A DNA stretch of 37,823 nt from Verrucomicrobiia bacterium (GCA_020439925.1 JAGRPC010000127.1:1-37823), one strand, 5' to 3'; shown: positions 7,872 to 18,286, numbered from the stretch's first letter. The notes: generated from the letters alone by a model not told the origin. Made by a program: numbers and translations.

Positions 7872-8279
7872 ATGCCAACAAGATTCGCAGCCGTGCTGAT
7901 GTTCTGCCTCACTTCCGGGGTTCTTTTGATGGAGAGCGCCGCAGCAGAACCGAAGGCGCGGCCGAAAATCCTCGATGAACGTCCCTGCGGACCGGATTCA
8001 ATCTGCGGACCGCTCCGCTACCTGATCTATCAGGGTTGTGCCGGAGCCGACTTCCGCGACGCCTGCCGGCGTCATGATGCCTGCTACGACTGCATCGGCT
8101 CGGACCGTCACGCCTGTGATCGCCGTTTTCTCGAGGAAATGCTCGCCGAATGTCCGAAGTCGAAACATCCCGCGATGGCCCGGTTGCGGGCCCGATGGTT
8201 TTACCTGGGAGTGAAGTTCGGTGGGGGAGGCGCCTGGCGATCCGCGCAGGAACTGGCGAAGAAGCTGGCAGGGAAATGA
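7872..8279 (+). CDS. Secreted phospholipase A2-like protein
   Basis: The 135-residue product has a signal peptide (hydrophobic residues 5-20, cleavage likely near ESAAA at 21-25). Its hallmark is [11 protein letters not shown] at 64-74, which fits the PLA2 catalytic signature CxxHDxCY, with His68-Asp69 as the active-site pair flanked by Cys65 and Cys71. The preceding [11 protein letters not shown] (53-63) lies where the calcium loop sits in PLA2 enzymes. Ten cysteines, nine of them after the signal, suggest several disulphides and therefore a periplasmic or extracellular location. PLA2 enzymes release the sn-2 fatty acid from phospholipids with Ca2+. The length fits small prokaryotic PLA2 proteins. 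The start follows no Shine-Dalgarno sequence, but the signal peptide supports ATG 7872. It converges on the LON-domain gene and is divergent from the isomerase gene. Confidence 0.7.
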   Translation: MPTRFAAVLMFCLTSGVLLMESAAAEPKARPKILDERPCGPDSICGPLRYLIYQGCAGADFRDACRRHDACYDCIGSDRHACDRRFLEEMLAECPKSKHPAMARLRARWFYLGVKFGGGGAWRSAQELAKKLAGK

Positions 8280-8337
8280 GATCTGCCGGCCTCTCCTCTG
8301 GTTGGCGGTTCGACGGCTCGACGCCGAAGTGAGTGTC

Positions 8338-8967
8338 TCACTTTCCGTCCGCGAGCAGAGAACTGAGGTGGCCGACGAGGTCGTCGAGCCTGATAACGAG
8401 GTCATCGATCTCGAGGAGCCGCTGTCGCTCTCCCGGATCCGAGACAAAACTCTGGGCGACGACATCGGCAATGGCGCACGGGTCCTTGACGCAATGCAGA
8501 TGGTTGCGCAGTTGTTCGGACACCGGCTGTCCCTTGCCGCAGAGTTTCGAGGACAGATCGACGAGTTGAAGGGCGGCCTCGGTCGCCGCCTCCGGATCGC
8601 TGACATGACAGGGGCGGGGACGAATCGACGCGATGCGGAAGGGGCAGTCCTGCGTCCATCCGGTGATTTCGACGCGTTGCAGTCCCGAGAGCATGAGATG
8701 GGACGTGCCGTCGTCGTGGGTGACGCAGGCGCGGATGAGACCGATCGTCGTGATTGGGAAAACGGGATCCGAACTGAGGTCGGTGTCGATCCCGGGCCGG
8801 GCGTGGCCCACACAGAAGAGACGGTCGTTCTCCAGCGCATAACTCAACATCGCGCGGTAACGGGGTTCGAAGATGAACAGGGGCATGTAACCGCAGGGGA
8901 AGAGGGTGGCTCCTCCCAGCACCATCACCGGCGCCGTTTTCGGCAGATCTTGAACCCCTGAAGGCAT
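8338..8967 (-). CDS. LON peptidase N-terminal (substrate-binding) domain protein
   Basis: The 209-residue product matches the stand-alone LON N-terminal domain: an early strand VMVLGGATLFPCGYMPLFIF, then the family signature EPRYRAML, then a GLIR strand and a SGLQRVEI strand typical of the beta-barrel half, then a helical tail. It lacks any ATPase or protease domain. In full Lon this domain binds substrates; stand-alone versions are common in many bacteria, but their role is poorly defined. I chose ATG at 8967 since the beta-barrel begins about 14 residues later, while the upstream extension is unlike the family. It is divergent from rpsO with a 148-base gap. A TATACT hexamer lies very close before the start on this strand, too close for a leader with a ribosome site. 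Confidence 0.8.
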   Translation of the reverse strand: MPSGVQDLPKTAPVMVLGGATLFPCGYMPLFIFEPRYRAMLSYALENDRLFCVGHARPGIDTDLSSDPVFPITTIGLIRACVTHDDGTSHLMLSGLQRVEITGWTQDCPFRIASIRPRPCHVSDPEAATEAALQLVDLSSKLCGKGQPVSEQLRNHLHCVKDPCAIADVVAQSFVSDPGERQRLLEIDDLVIRLDDLVGHLSSLLADGK

Positions 8968-9115
8968 CGTTCCAAGTATACGAAGAAATCGAGGTGAACG
9001 GTCAGGGTTTCTACTGCAAAACTGACTTTTATGGCATCTTTTCCATTGCATCACGGGCAAAATGTGATTTCCTTCCCGCCCCTGAACGAGAGACGAAACC
9101 GTCGGCATCAGGGCG

Positions 9116-9391
9116 ATGCCAAAACCCAAGCCAATGAGCGAATCCAAAACCAACACTGCGGAGCTTCAGCTCCACGATCGCGACACCGGTAGCGCTGACG
9201 TGCAGATCGCGCGCCTCACCGATCGCATCACCCATCTTACCGGCCACCTTTCGGCCAACAAGAAGGATGTTTCCTCGCGCCGCGGACTTCTCCGTATGGT
9301 GGCGCGCCGTCGCAAACTCCTCGATTATCTTTCCCGCACCGATCACGAGCGTTATCAGAAGGTTCTCGCCACGCTCGGATTGCGTCGCTGA
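9116..9391 (+). CDS. rpsO: 30S ribosomal protein S15
   Basis: The 91-residue product is clearly S15, which binds 16S rRNA early in assembly of the 30S platform. The conserved core is present: [13 protein letters not shown], then [14 protein letters not shown], then [19 protein letters not shown], and the C-terminal [14 protein letters not shown] second in-frame ATG at 9134 would give 85 residues; the family is usually 88-89, so either start is possible, and neither has a clear Shine-Dalgarno sequence. pnp follows 186 bases later, the classic rpsO-pnp order in bacteria, with a hairpin between them. Confidence 0.97.
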   Translation: MPKPKPMSESKTNTAELQLHDRDTGSADVQIARLTDRITHLTGHLSANKKDVSSRRGLLRMVARRRKLLDYLSRTDHERYQKVLATLGLRR

Positions 9392-9405
9392 CATTCATTT
9401 CAGGC

Positions 9406-9439
9406 AGAAGCGTCGGTTTTCCGGCGCTTCTTGCGTTTT
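9406..9439 (+). terminator. Hairpin in the rpsO-pnp gap
   Basis: The arms AGAAGCGTCGG (9406-9416) and CCGGCGCTTCT (9421-9431) pair fully over 11 positions with one T-G wobble, closed by a TTTT loop. A short T run (TGCGTTTT) follows. It lies 15 bases after the rpsO stop. It could terminate or attenuate the rpsO transcript. In E. coli this gap holds both a terminator and an RNase III site that controls pnp; whether that applies here is inference. Confidence 0.65.
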
Positions 9440-9577
9440 GGGGAATTGGTGTTCCCGGACCCGTGAAGGGGCCGGATTTCCCGCCAGGCACCTCCCCGCC
9501 TCAGCCGGGCCCGATCACGGGATTGGCATGCCCAGGACAGGCTGAATCCATTTTTTAACCACAAGAAGAAGAAAAAC

Positions 9578-11716
<2,139 letters not shown>

Positions 11717-11745
11717 TCCCTCGATCCCCCCTGTTCTTTCGAAAG

Positions 11746-11781
11746 AGCCCGTCTTTCCTTCGCGGAGAGGCGGGCTTTTTT
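11746..11781 (+). terminator. Rho-independent terminator of pnp
   Basis: The outer arms AGCCCG (11746-11751) and CGGGCT (11771-11776) continue inwards as TCTTTCC against GGAGAGG with two wobble pairs, giving a stem of 13 pairs and a 5-base loop (TTCGC). Six T residues follow at 11776-11781. It begins 29 bases after the pnp stop. Confidence 0.9.
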
Positions 11782-11846
11782 CGTTTTGTCAGCATGGAAA
11801 CCTGATTGTCTCTTGCGGCTGACCGCCGCCTGAGGTTGAATCGGGC

Positions 11847-12458
11847 ATGAAGCACTCATCTTTCCTGACCAGGCGTTTCTTTCTCTCGGGTCTCTTCCTG
11901 CTCTCCTTCGGGGTCAGTCTTCATGCCGATCCGGTTGAGGACAGGGTCAACTGGATCCGTGCCCGATACGGGGAGATCGAGGGGGCCAGGCTTCGATCCC
12001 GTTCCTTCGAATTCGAATCCCAGGACGAACCGCTTTCCGGCACGTGCACGCTCTATTTTCAGGGAGACGAGGTCGTGAAGGTTCTCCTCTCCTATGGGGC
12101 CGGGGACCACGGTGCGAGCGACGAATACTACTATTACAGTGGCGGGACGCTTTTCTTTGTCTATGCCTCCGATGGTTACTGGCGCTTCACCGGTGAAACG
12201 CTCTCCAACGGCGAAAGCGAGACGATCGACACGGCGGTCGAGCATCGCCTTTATCTCGATGGGGGACGGATTGTCCGACATCTCAGCAAGGAAGCCACTT
12301 CGAAGAAACCGGAGGCTCTCAAAGGACTCCTCGCCAAGGCTGAAAACCACCCATCGGGAGATTCGGACCGCGCCGCGCGCTTGGTACGTCGCGGCCTGCG
12401 TGCCAACTCGATCCGCAATGCCGGAGCAGCGCTCCAGGTGCTCATGGAGGACGAGTGA
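11847..12458 (+). CDS. Exported protein of unknown function
   Basis: The 203-residue product has a clear signal peptide: basic start MKHSSFLTRR, hydrophobic core FFLSGLFLLSFGVSL, cleavage after HA at about residue 27. The mature part has a helix, then a beta-rich section (residues about 48-145) with repeated aromatic strands such as CTLYFQGDEVVKVLL, EYYYYSGGTLFFVY and HRLYLDGGRIVRHL, and then a helical C-terminal tail. I do not recognise the family. It lacks any cysteine pair, lipobox or catalytic motif that I can see. It is separated from pnp by the terminator and from the following locus by a hairpin and an AT-rich stretch, so it is probably a single-gene unit. Confidence 0.75.
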   Translation: MKHSSFLTRRFFLSGLFLLSFGVSLHADPVEDRVNWIRARYGEIEGARLRSRSFEFESQDEPLSGTCTLYFQGDEVVKVLLSYGAGDHGASDEYYYYSGGTLFFVYASDGYWRFTGETLSNGESETIDTAVEHRLYLDGGRIVRHLSKEATSKKPEALKGLLAKAENHPSGDSDRAARLVRRGLRANSIRNAGAALQVLMEDE

Positions 12459-12471
12459 AGGGAACTTCGGT

Positions 12472-12502
12472 GGAGATTCTAGGATTTGAGATCCTCATCT
12501 CC
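12472..12502 (+). terminator. Possible terminator-type hairpin after the exported protein gene
   Basis: GGAGAT (12472-12477) pairs with ATCTCC (12497-12502), and AGGAT (12481-12485) pairs with ATCCT (12491-12495) around a 5-base loop; a small asymmetric internal bulge separates the two stems. It begins 14 bases after the stop. No T run follows, so intrinsic termination is uncertain. Confidence 0.4.
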
Positions 12503-12563
12503 GTATGGTGAAGAAGCCTGCAGCGTCAAAATTACTTAAAATTTTATTTTTACGTGAGGAAGT

Positions 12564-12592
12564 TTGAGCAGATTCCGGATTTCGGATAAAGT
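12564..12592 (+). promoter_or_regulatory. Candidate sigma-70-like promoter for the OmpA/coiled-coil locus
   Basis: TTGAGC (12564-12569) and TAAAGT (12587-12592) are 17 bases apart, each matching four of the six consensus positions. An AT-rich tract lies just upstream at 12530-12552, as an UP-like element would. The ATG at 12616 is 23 bases past the -10 hexamer, leaving a short leader. Confidence 0.4.
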
Positions 12593-12615
12593 GCAGCCGG
12601 TTCCCCGTTTTCGGC

Positions 12616-14454
12616 ATGAGGTTTCTCCTGATCGTGATTCTCTTCTGCGCGGCCCTCGCCGGGTCGACGTTCCTCGCCAAGGTGGGGCTGCGCAACAGCG
12701 TGGAAAAGGAGATGCAGGTTCAGTCACTCGCCGTGCTTGAGGAAGCGGGTTTTGGGGGAGTCGAAGTCACTTTCGACCATCTCGACGCGGCTTTGTCAGG
12801 CTATGTCGACCGGCCGGAGGATCTTCCTCGCGTCGTGGAGCTCCTGAAGGAAAAGGTTCCCGCGGCCTATTGGCCGGAGCCCGGGGAATGCCACATTTCC
12901 GTCCGCCCGACCTTGCCTCCCCGGCTGAAGGTGACAAGAGCTGCAGAGGAGACCAACGTTCGTATCGAAGGCACCCTCGCTGCAGGAGACGAGGCGGTGC
13001 GCAACCTGCTGGGCTCGCGACTGCATGTGCTATCCGGAGTGGATACCGTAGACAATGCTGTGGAGCTGGACGCGATGGTGCTTCCGTTCACGAAGATGGC
13101 GGAATTTGCCTCCCTCGCGTCGGGACTGCTTTCTCACCCCGGCGCGGTGACGGTTGCGCTCGAAGAAGGAAAACTTTCCGTTTCGGGCACGCTGCCCAAC
13201 GAAGGGCTCAAGAAGGGCCTGCTGGAGTTGGCGTCGGCGACGGGAGCGGAGAAAGTCGAGGATGGGGTCTCGGTCAAGGTGCCGGACACGTTTCTGCGTG
13301 CCTCGGAGCTACGGGTGACACGAAACCGCTTCGGAGTCACCCTCTCGGGTGTGTTTCCGGCCGGGGTCGAAAGGGAACCGCTCCTCCAGGTAGTGCGTGG
13401 TGCGATAAAGGATCTTGTGGTGACCGACAGGATCGAAGGAGATCCCGCCTGTGCCCCGGCGCTGTGGCAGGGGCGTCTCGAGGCGCTGCTGCCGGTGATG
13501 CTCGGTAACCTCGATGGGGAAATGACGGCCGAATTCTCCGAGTCCCGCATCCGTGTCAGTGGGACGACCGGCAATGACGCCTCGCGGGCGGCGGTGCTTG
13601 CGCAGTTGGAACCGTTTCGTGTGGCCGACCCGCCCCTGGATCTTCTGATCGAAATCGAGGTGGCCGAAGGTCGGGTCTCCCCAGATTCCATCGAATGGAC
13701 GGCGGTTTTCGAAGGAGGGTTGCTCATTCTCGAGGGACAGCTGCCCGGGACGGGAACTGCGGAAGAGATCGAGACCCTCTTGAAGGAACGCCTGCCGGAG
13801 GTCAGTCTGAAGAATGAAACCCGCCCGATGGAAGGAGAGGCGGCCGAGAAACTCGGGGATGCCCTCCCCGAGTTCTTCGTGGAGAGCCTCGCCCGTGTTT
13901 CCACGGCAAAGCTGCAGATGAAGGGAGGAGTCCTGGATCTCGAAGGTCGGACGATTGCGCTTCCAGATCGGCAAATCATCGAAAATCTGGCAGTGAACGC
14001 AATGCCGGCGGAGATTCGAATTCAGAACCGTCTTCTGCATGCAGACCAGCCGTTCCCGAAACCCGAACTGCTTCCCGAGGAGCGGACGAGGCTGGGAGAG
14101 GCGATGAAAGCTCATCCGGTCTACTTTGAAAAGGGGAGCGATATTGTCTCGGGAGAAGAGCGGAGCAAGGTATCCGCCGTCGCCGAGGCTCTCGCGACCG
14201 CCGGGGGCGAGGTGGAACTGGTTGTTACCGGATACTCCGACAACATCGGCAACTCGGCCTCGAACAAGGAACTCAGCCTGCGCCGAGCCGGTCACGTCAA
14301 GGACGAGCTCGTCAAACTGGGTATTGCGGAAGCCTCCATGACTCTGGACGCCGTCGAGGAGGACGTCTCCAGCATTCCCCGGTCGGAGCGATGGAAGTCC
14401 CGTCGCGTGGAAGTCACTTTGAAACCCCTGACGCCGGCAGAGACCAAACCCTGA
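12616..14454 (+). CDS. Envelope protein with BON-like repeats and C-terminal OmpA domain
   Basis: The 612-residue product has an N-terminal hydrophobic segment (residues 3-21) that is either a signal or a membrane anchor. Residues about 30-460 consist of repeated alpha-beta units with the BON-like strand pattern (xVxGxV), for example VEVTFDHLDAALSGYV, VTVALEEGKLSVSGTL and MTAEFSESRIRVSGTT. The C-terminal 110 residues are an OmpA/MotB-type peptidoglycan-binding domain: FEKGSDIVSGEE, then GYSDNIGN, then LSLRRA. Asp542 and Arg557 occupy the positions that hold diaminopimelate in OmpA. The BON-OmpA layout resembles mycobacterial ArfA/OmpATb. The domain ends in ERWKSRRVEVTL, very like the end of the 1074-residue protein encoded two genes downstream. 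The next gene starts 33 bases later, suggesting an operon. It probably anchors something to the cell wall; function unknown. Confidence 0.7.
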   Translation: MRFLLIVILFCAALAGSTFLAKVGLRNSVEKEMQVQSLAVLEEAGFGGVEVTFDHLDAALSGYVDRPEDLPRVVELLKEKVPAAYWPEPGECHISVRPTLPPRLKVTRAAEETNVRIEGTLAAGDEAVRNLLGSRLHVLSGVDTVDNAVELDAMVLPFTKMAEFASLASGLLSHPGAVTVALEEGKLSVSGTLPNEGLKKGLLELASATGAEKVEDGVSVKVPDTFLRASELRVTRNRFGVTLSGVFPAGVEREPLLQVVRGAIKDLVVTDRIEGDPACAPALWQGRLEALLPVMLGNLDGEMTAEFSESRIRVSGTTGNDASRAAVLAQLEPFRVADPPLDLLIEIEVAEGRVSPDSIEWTAVFEGGLLILEGQLPGTGTAEEIETLLKERLPEVSLKNETRPMEGEAAEKLGDALPEFFVESLARVSTAKLQMKGGVLDLEGRTIALPDRQIIENLAVNAMPAEIRIQNRLLHADQPFPKPELLPEERTRLGEAMKAHPVYFEKGSDIVSGEERSKVSAVAEALATAGGEVELVVTGYSDNIGNSASNKELSLRRAGHVKDELVKLGIAEASMTLDAVEEDVSSIPRSERWKSRRVEVTLKPLTPAETKP

Positions 14455-14487
14455 CGAGTCCGACAACAGACCCTCTTCGATTCAACC

Positions 14488-14727
14488 ATGCGAACGTTCC
14501 TCACGCCCTCCTCGGAATCCTACCTGCTGGACTGGGGGCTCACCTTGGCCCTGGGCGGGGGGATTTGCGCGATTTTTGGTCTCCTGTGCGGCTGGATTAT
14601 TTGGCGGAATGCCCGTAACCTTACCGAGCGCGTCGAGGAGCGGAACCGCACCGCCCTATCTGACTACGAAAAATCCAGTGATGAGGTTTCCCGGCTGAAA
14701 TCCGAACTTTCAACCGGGGAACATTGA
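14488..14727 (+). CDS. Small single-TM coiled-coil protein (79 aa)
   Basis: The 79-residue product has one TM helix (residues about 14-38) followed by a short coiled coil. The TM exit GLLCGWIIWRNA aligns closely with GLICGYFIWRKG of the 82-residue protein at 18014-18262 and more loosely with the 1074-residue protein. Basic residues (RNARN) follow the helix while the front is neutral to acidic, so the positive-inside rule places the coil in the cytoplasm. It sits between the two OmpA-domain genes with gaps of 33 bases on each side, which supports a joint function. It belongs to no family I recognise. The coding nature is supported by this similarity and by operon spacing. Confidence 0.7.
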   Translation: MRTFLTPSSESYLLDWGLTLALGGGICAIFGLLCGWIIWRNARNLTERVEERNRTALSDYEKSSDEVSRLKSELSTGEH

Positions 14728-14760
14728 TTCCCGGATCCTCTTTTCCCGATTCCCAACACA

Positions 14761-17700
14761 ATGCACGAGTTTTCATTTTTTCTGCTCCAGAACTGGCTCC
14801 CGGTGGGTGTTTCGGCGATCCTGTTTTTCGGGATTGGCCTGCTCTTCGCGAAGTTTATCTGGGGACGTTTCCATCAGCGGCTCGCCAACGCGATCGAGGA
14901 GAACATGAACCTCGCGAGCCAGTGGAGTGCACTTGGGGCCTCGCAACAGGATCTCTTCAAGAAGCTCCGAGTGCGCTGGCAGGCCGACCGCGATGCGTTT
15001 GAATCGGTCATTTCGGAAAAAGAACTGCAGATTGCCCGCCTGGGAAATCAGCTCAAGGAGTCGGGGGCCGCCGTTCCCGACGAGATTCTGATTTCTGCCG
15101 AAGAAATCGCCACGGCTGCGCGTGTTCGGGAACTCGAGGCCGCCCTCGCCGAGGAGAAGGCGGAAGTCGCCAGGCTGAAAGAGCGCCAGGAGTCGGAGGA
15201 GGCACCGAAAGTTCTGCCGTTCGCGGTACTCGGAGGAGAGAAGGAGACGGGCGACAAGAGCGTCGCCCTGGAGGCGAGGCTGCGAGATCTCGAGCAGGAT
15301 CTCATCGACACCCACGACGAGCTTCATCGCGTCCGTTCGGATTACGACAAGCAGGTGAAACTGGTCGAGTCGCTGGAGGCGCGCCTCATCTCCATTCCGG
15401 CAACGGCTCCGGCAATTCAGGAAGCTCCGGCCGAGAGCCTCCAGGTCGCTGCGCTTCTGGCCCAGCGCTCCCGCGAGTTCCGGGCCGAACGGGAACGCTT
15501 GGCCCGTATGGGCAAGCTCCGTGAGGAAGAAGTCAGGATGATCTTGGGTGGAATGGAGTCCAGGCTGTCCTCCGCGGAGACGCTCGCAGACGAGCGGAAA
15601 TCGGAGATCGACCGGATTTCCACGGAAGCCATGGCATCGGCTTCTCTACTCGAGGAAACTCAGGTGCAGGTGGAAACTGCCCGCGTCCTTGCCGCGGAAC
15701 GTTTCGAAGAAATCGAGAGACTTGGAAAAGCGATCGATGAAAAGAACGCCGAAATTGAGAACCTGCGAGAGCAGACGGAAGAACTGGAGCAACTGCGACG
15801 TCGGCGGGTTTCCCTGCAGGCCGAGCTCAACGATGCCTGTCACGAACTCTACGACGTGCGGCGCGCACTGATTTCACGCATTGAAATGGTCGAGCGTCTC
15901 GAAACCTCGGTTTCTGAATTGGGTGCCGTCGAGTCGACGAATGCCCAACTTACGAAGGATCTCGAGTCAACGCGGGAACAACTCGCCGCCGCCCTGCAAG
16001 GCCAGGCAAGTGCGGAAAACGCACGCGATGAGGCGGAAACCGGGCTTGGAGAACTTCGTGCAGAGCTTGAGGCGAAACGGCAGGAGGCGGACGAGACGGC
16101 TTCGCAACTCACGGAGGTGCGTCGGGAACTCAGCGAAGTGAAAATCGCCCTGAATGTGAAATCGGGCGAATATGACAAGGCGAAAGCCCAGATGGAAGAA
16201 CTCGAGGCGATCATCGGCGATCGTAGTGCGGAAGTGAACGATCTCTCGGCCGAGTTGCGACAGCAGCGCGATCAGGTGAGACAACTCAAGGAAACCCTCG
16301 CCCAATCTCAGGGAGAATTGGAAGCGCTCTCGGACGAATCCCGTCGACTGAACGCCGGTGTGAAGGCTCGCGTCGCCTTTGCCGAAGAGCAGCAGGTCCG
16401 CATCGAGGCACTCGAAGTGGCCCTGGCCGAGCGTTACCACGAGCTGAATCGCGCACGGGTCGATGCCGAGGAGCACTCCCGCAACGCTCGACATCACGAG
16501 TCGAGGGCCGTTCATCTGGAGGCCGAGTTGCAGCGTCGCGGCGCCGAGTTCGAGGCTTCCGACCGCCGAGTCGCCACCGCCGAAGAGGCGCTCGAGGCAG
16601 CCAATCTCGAGATCGCCGGTCTTTCCGCAAAGCTGGAGGCATCGGAGGGATCCCTCAGTGAGTTGCGGAATGAATTGCAGACGCTTTCCCGCGAGAAGGA
16701 CGAGACCCTGCGGGACCTCGAACGCGCCTCCCGCCGAATCACCGAGCTCGAAGAGGCGTCCCGTCGTCGCGAAATTCAGGTCGTCGAACTCGAACGTGAA
16801 CTTCACGAAGCCAAGGCGTTGAGCGCTCCTCTCGAGCAGCGCATTGAACGGCTCCAGGTGGAACTCGAGAGTGCCCGCCGGGAGCGTGAGTCTTCGGCTG
16901 CGGCGGTCGCCGAACTGGAAGAGGCCCTGAGGGCGAGCGATGAGAGGACGCTCCAGTTGTCGGGGCGCCTCGATGAGAAGGAGAGTGAACTCGTTTCCCT
17001 GCAGTCCGAACTGGCTCGTCTCGGAGAGGAAGTGGACAGCCGGGCTGCCGCGGAAACCGAGGCTCAGGTGAGACTCTCCGCACTCGAATCGGAACTGGAA
17101 ACCCGCATTGCAGAAATCCGGGCCGAGAACGAAATGTTCGGGGAAGCTCAGGCCAGAGAAATTACCCTGCAATCGGGAGAAATTGTCGAACTGCGGGCGC
17201 AGCTCGCGGCCGAGAGGGGCAAGGCCGATGAAGAAGCCTCCCTCCGCGAGGCCAGCGCTTCTGAGATCGCCGCTTTGCGGGACAAGTTGGCGGCTCGGAC
17301 CGAATCCATCCGCGATCTACAGAATCAAATCAGCGCGGTGATGATGCAAAGGGACTCCCGCGACTCCGAACTCTCGATCCTCAAGGAAAGACTGAAGGAG
17401 ATGGAGGAGAAGCTTCGAGAACCCGTTCCCGAAACAGCGGCAGAGCCGAAAGCGGTGGCAAGCAAGATCTCCACGATCGATCCGGCGACCCTCGCTTCGG
17501 TCGAGGAGGAATTACGAGCGGAAGACAACGAATCTTCGGGCATCTCTCTCGATGAATTGCCCGCCGCCAAGGTTCATCACCCGCCGACGCCCGCTCCTTC
17601 ATCAACGGTTCCTGCTGAGGAGGCGTCGCCGGTCTGGAAGAACGACGAGGATGACCTCACCGTGTTTTTCAACGAGTCGGCGGCGGTTCCAAGCCAGGCG

Positions 17701-17985
17701 GAACTCGAGAAGATCGATCGCAGCGCTCGTTCAATTCGTCGCCTTGGCCGCAAGGTGGAAGTGACGGTGATAGGATATGCGGGAGCGGAGGGATCTCCGG
17801 ACTTCAATGAGTCCGTCAGTGCCCGCCGTGCCGACTCGGTCCGGGAGCGCCTCGTCGAACGCGGAGTTTCCCAGTCGGTGGTGAAGGTCCGTGCTGCCGG
17901 TCAGGACCGACGCTTTTCGGACTGGAAAGCGCGTCGCGTCGAGGTGGTCGTCGCACCCATCGCGGTGGCTGAAACAGTCAACTGA
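14761..17985 (+). CDS. Giant TM coiled-coil protein with divergent C-terminal OmpA-like domain
   Basis: The 1074-residue product has one TM helix (about 12-34), a very long coiled coil (about 40-887, with breaks near 145-165 and 212-235), a Pro/Ala/Glu-rich linker (about 888-960) and an OmpA-like domain (about 963-1070). The longest unbroken coil, about 650 residues, would span near 95 nm if extended. In the OmpA-like domain Arg1023 is kept, but the position of the peptidoglycan-binding Asp is Gly1008 (GYAGAEGS). Charge around the TM (HEFSF before, KFIWGRFHQR after) predicts the coil and OmpA domain to be cytoplasmic, opposite to normal OmpA/MotB proteins. The domain ends FSDWKARRVEVVV, paralleling the protein at 12616-14454. 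Function unknown; it is probably the scaffold of this locus. Confidence 0.8.
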   Translation: MHEFSFFLLQNWLPVGVSAILFFGIGLLFAKFIWGRFHQRLANAIEENMNLASQWSALGASQQDLFKKLRVRWQADRDAFESVISEKELQIARLGNQLKESGAAVPDEILISAEEIATAARVRELEAALAEEKAEVARLKERQESEEAPKVLPFAVLGGEKETGDKSVALEARLRDLEQDLIDTHDELHRVRSDYDKQVKLVESLEARLISIPATAPAIQEAPAESLQVAALLAQRSREFRAERERLARMGKLREEEVRMILGGMESRLSSAETLADERKSEIDRISTEAMASASLLEETQVQVETARVLAAERFEEIERLGKAIDEKNAEIENLREQTEELEQLRRRRVSLQAELNDACHELYDVRRALISRIEMVERLETSVSELGAVESTNAQLTKDLESTREQLAAALQGQASAENARDEAETGLGELRAELEAKRQEADETASQLTEVRRELSEVKIALNVKSGEYDKAKAQMEELEAIIGDRSAEVNDLSAELRQQRDQVRQLKETLAQSQGELEALSDESRRLNAGVKARVAFAEEQQVRIEALEVALAERYHELNRARVDAEEHSRNARHHESRAVHLEAELQRRGAEFEASDRRVATAEEALEAANLEIAGLSAKLEASEGSLSELRNELQTLSREKDETLRDLERASRRITELEEASRRREIQVVELERELHEAKALSAPLEQRIERLQVELESARRERESSAAAVAELEEALRASDERTLQLSGRLDEKESELVSLQSELARLGEEVDSRAAAETEAQVRLSALESELETRIAEIRAENEMFGEAQAREITLQSGEIVELRAQLAAERGKADEEASLREASASEIAALRDKLAARTESIRDLQNQISAVMMQRDSRDSELSILKERLKEMEEKLREPVPETAAEPKAVASKISTIDPATLASVEEELRAEDNESSGISLDELPAAKVHHPPTPAPSSTVPAEEASPVWKNDEDDLTVFFNESAAVPSQAELEKIDRSARSIRRLGRKVEVTVIGYAGAEGSPDFNESVSARRADSVRERLVERGVSQSVVKVRAAGQDRRFSDWKARRVEVVVAPIAVAETVN

Positions 17986-18013
17986 AACGGCAAGTACAAC
18001 CTTCCCTTCGCCG

Positions 18014-18262
18014 ATGATCCTGGCCGAACTGGCACTGAACGAGGAAGTGGTGGAAGAAGCCTTTTCCGGATTGAACCTGAGCGGACCGGTTTATTACCTT
18101 GTCTGTGCAGTGCTGTTCACTCTTGCCGGGTTGATCTGTGGTTACTTCATCTGGAGAAAGGGCCAGATGCAGATGCAGGACGCGGAGGATGAAGTGAAGC
18201 GTACGAAGGGCGAGTTGGAGAAACTCCGCGAAGACCTGAAGGTGGAAGAATCAGGGATCTGA
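18014..18262 (+). CDS. Small single-TM coiled-coil protein (82 aa)
   Basis: The 82-residue product starts with an acidic amphipathic stretch (ELALNEEVVEEAF), has one TM helix (about 25-48) ending GLICGYFIWRKG, then a charged coil (about 50-78). It is clearly related in layout and TM sequence to the 79-residue protein at 14488-14727. The acidic front and basic exit predict N-terminus out and coil in. I chose ATG 18014, 28 bases after the stop of the giant coil gene, because the in-frame region upstream overlaps that gene. It is the last gene of the apparent operon, facing the DUF4407 gene. Confidence 0.7.
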   Translation: MILAELALNEEVVEEAFSGLNLSGPVYYLVCAVLFTLAGLICGYFIWRKGQMQMQDAEDEVKRTKGELEKLREDLKVEESGI

Positions 18263-18286
18263 TCCGCCGGAATCTTCCCGGAGGGG

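Noticed and set aside
13309..14466. 385-codon minus-strand frame opposite the OmpA/BON gene
   Set aside because: No recognisable domains; antisense shadow of a protein with a clear OmpA domain.
15967..17172. 401-codon minus-strand frame opposite the giant coil
   Set aside because: Biased coil codons (Glu, Leu, Ala, Arg) avoid stops on the other strand; the product has Phe/Leu/Gly-rich low-complexity sequence.
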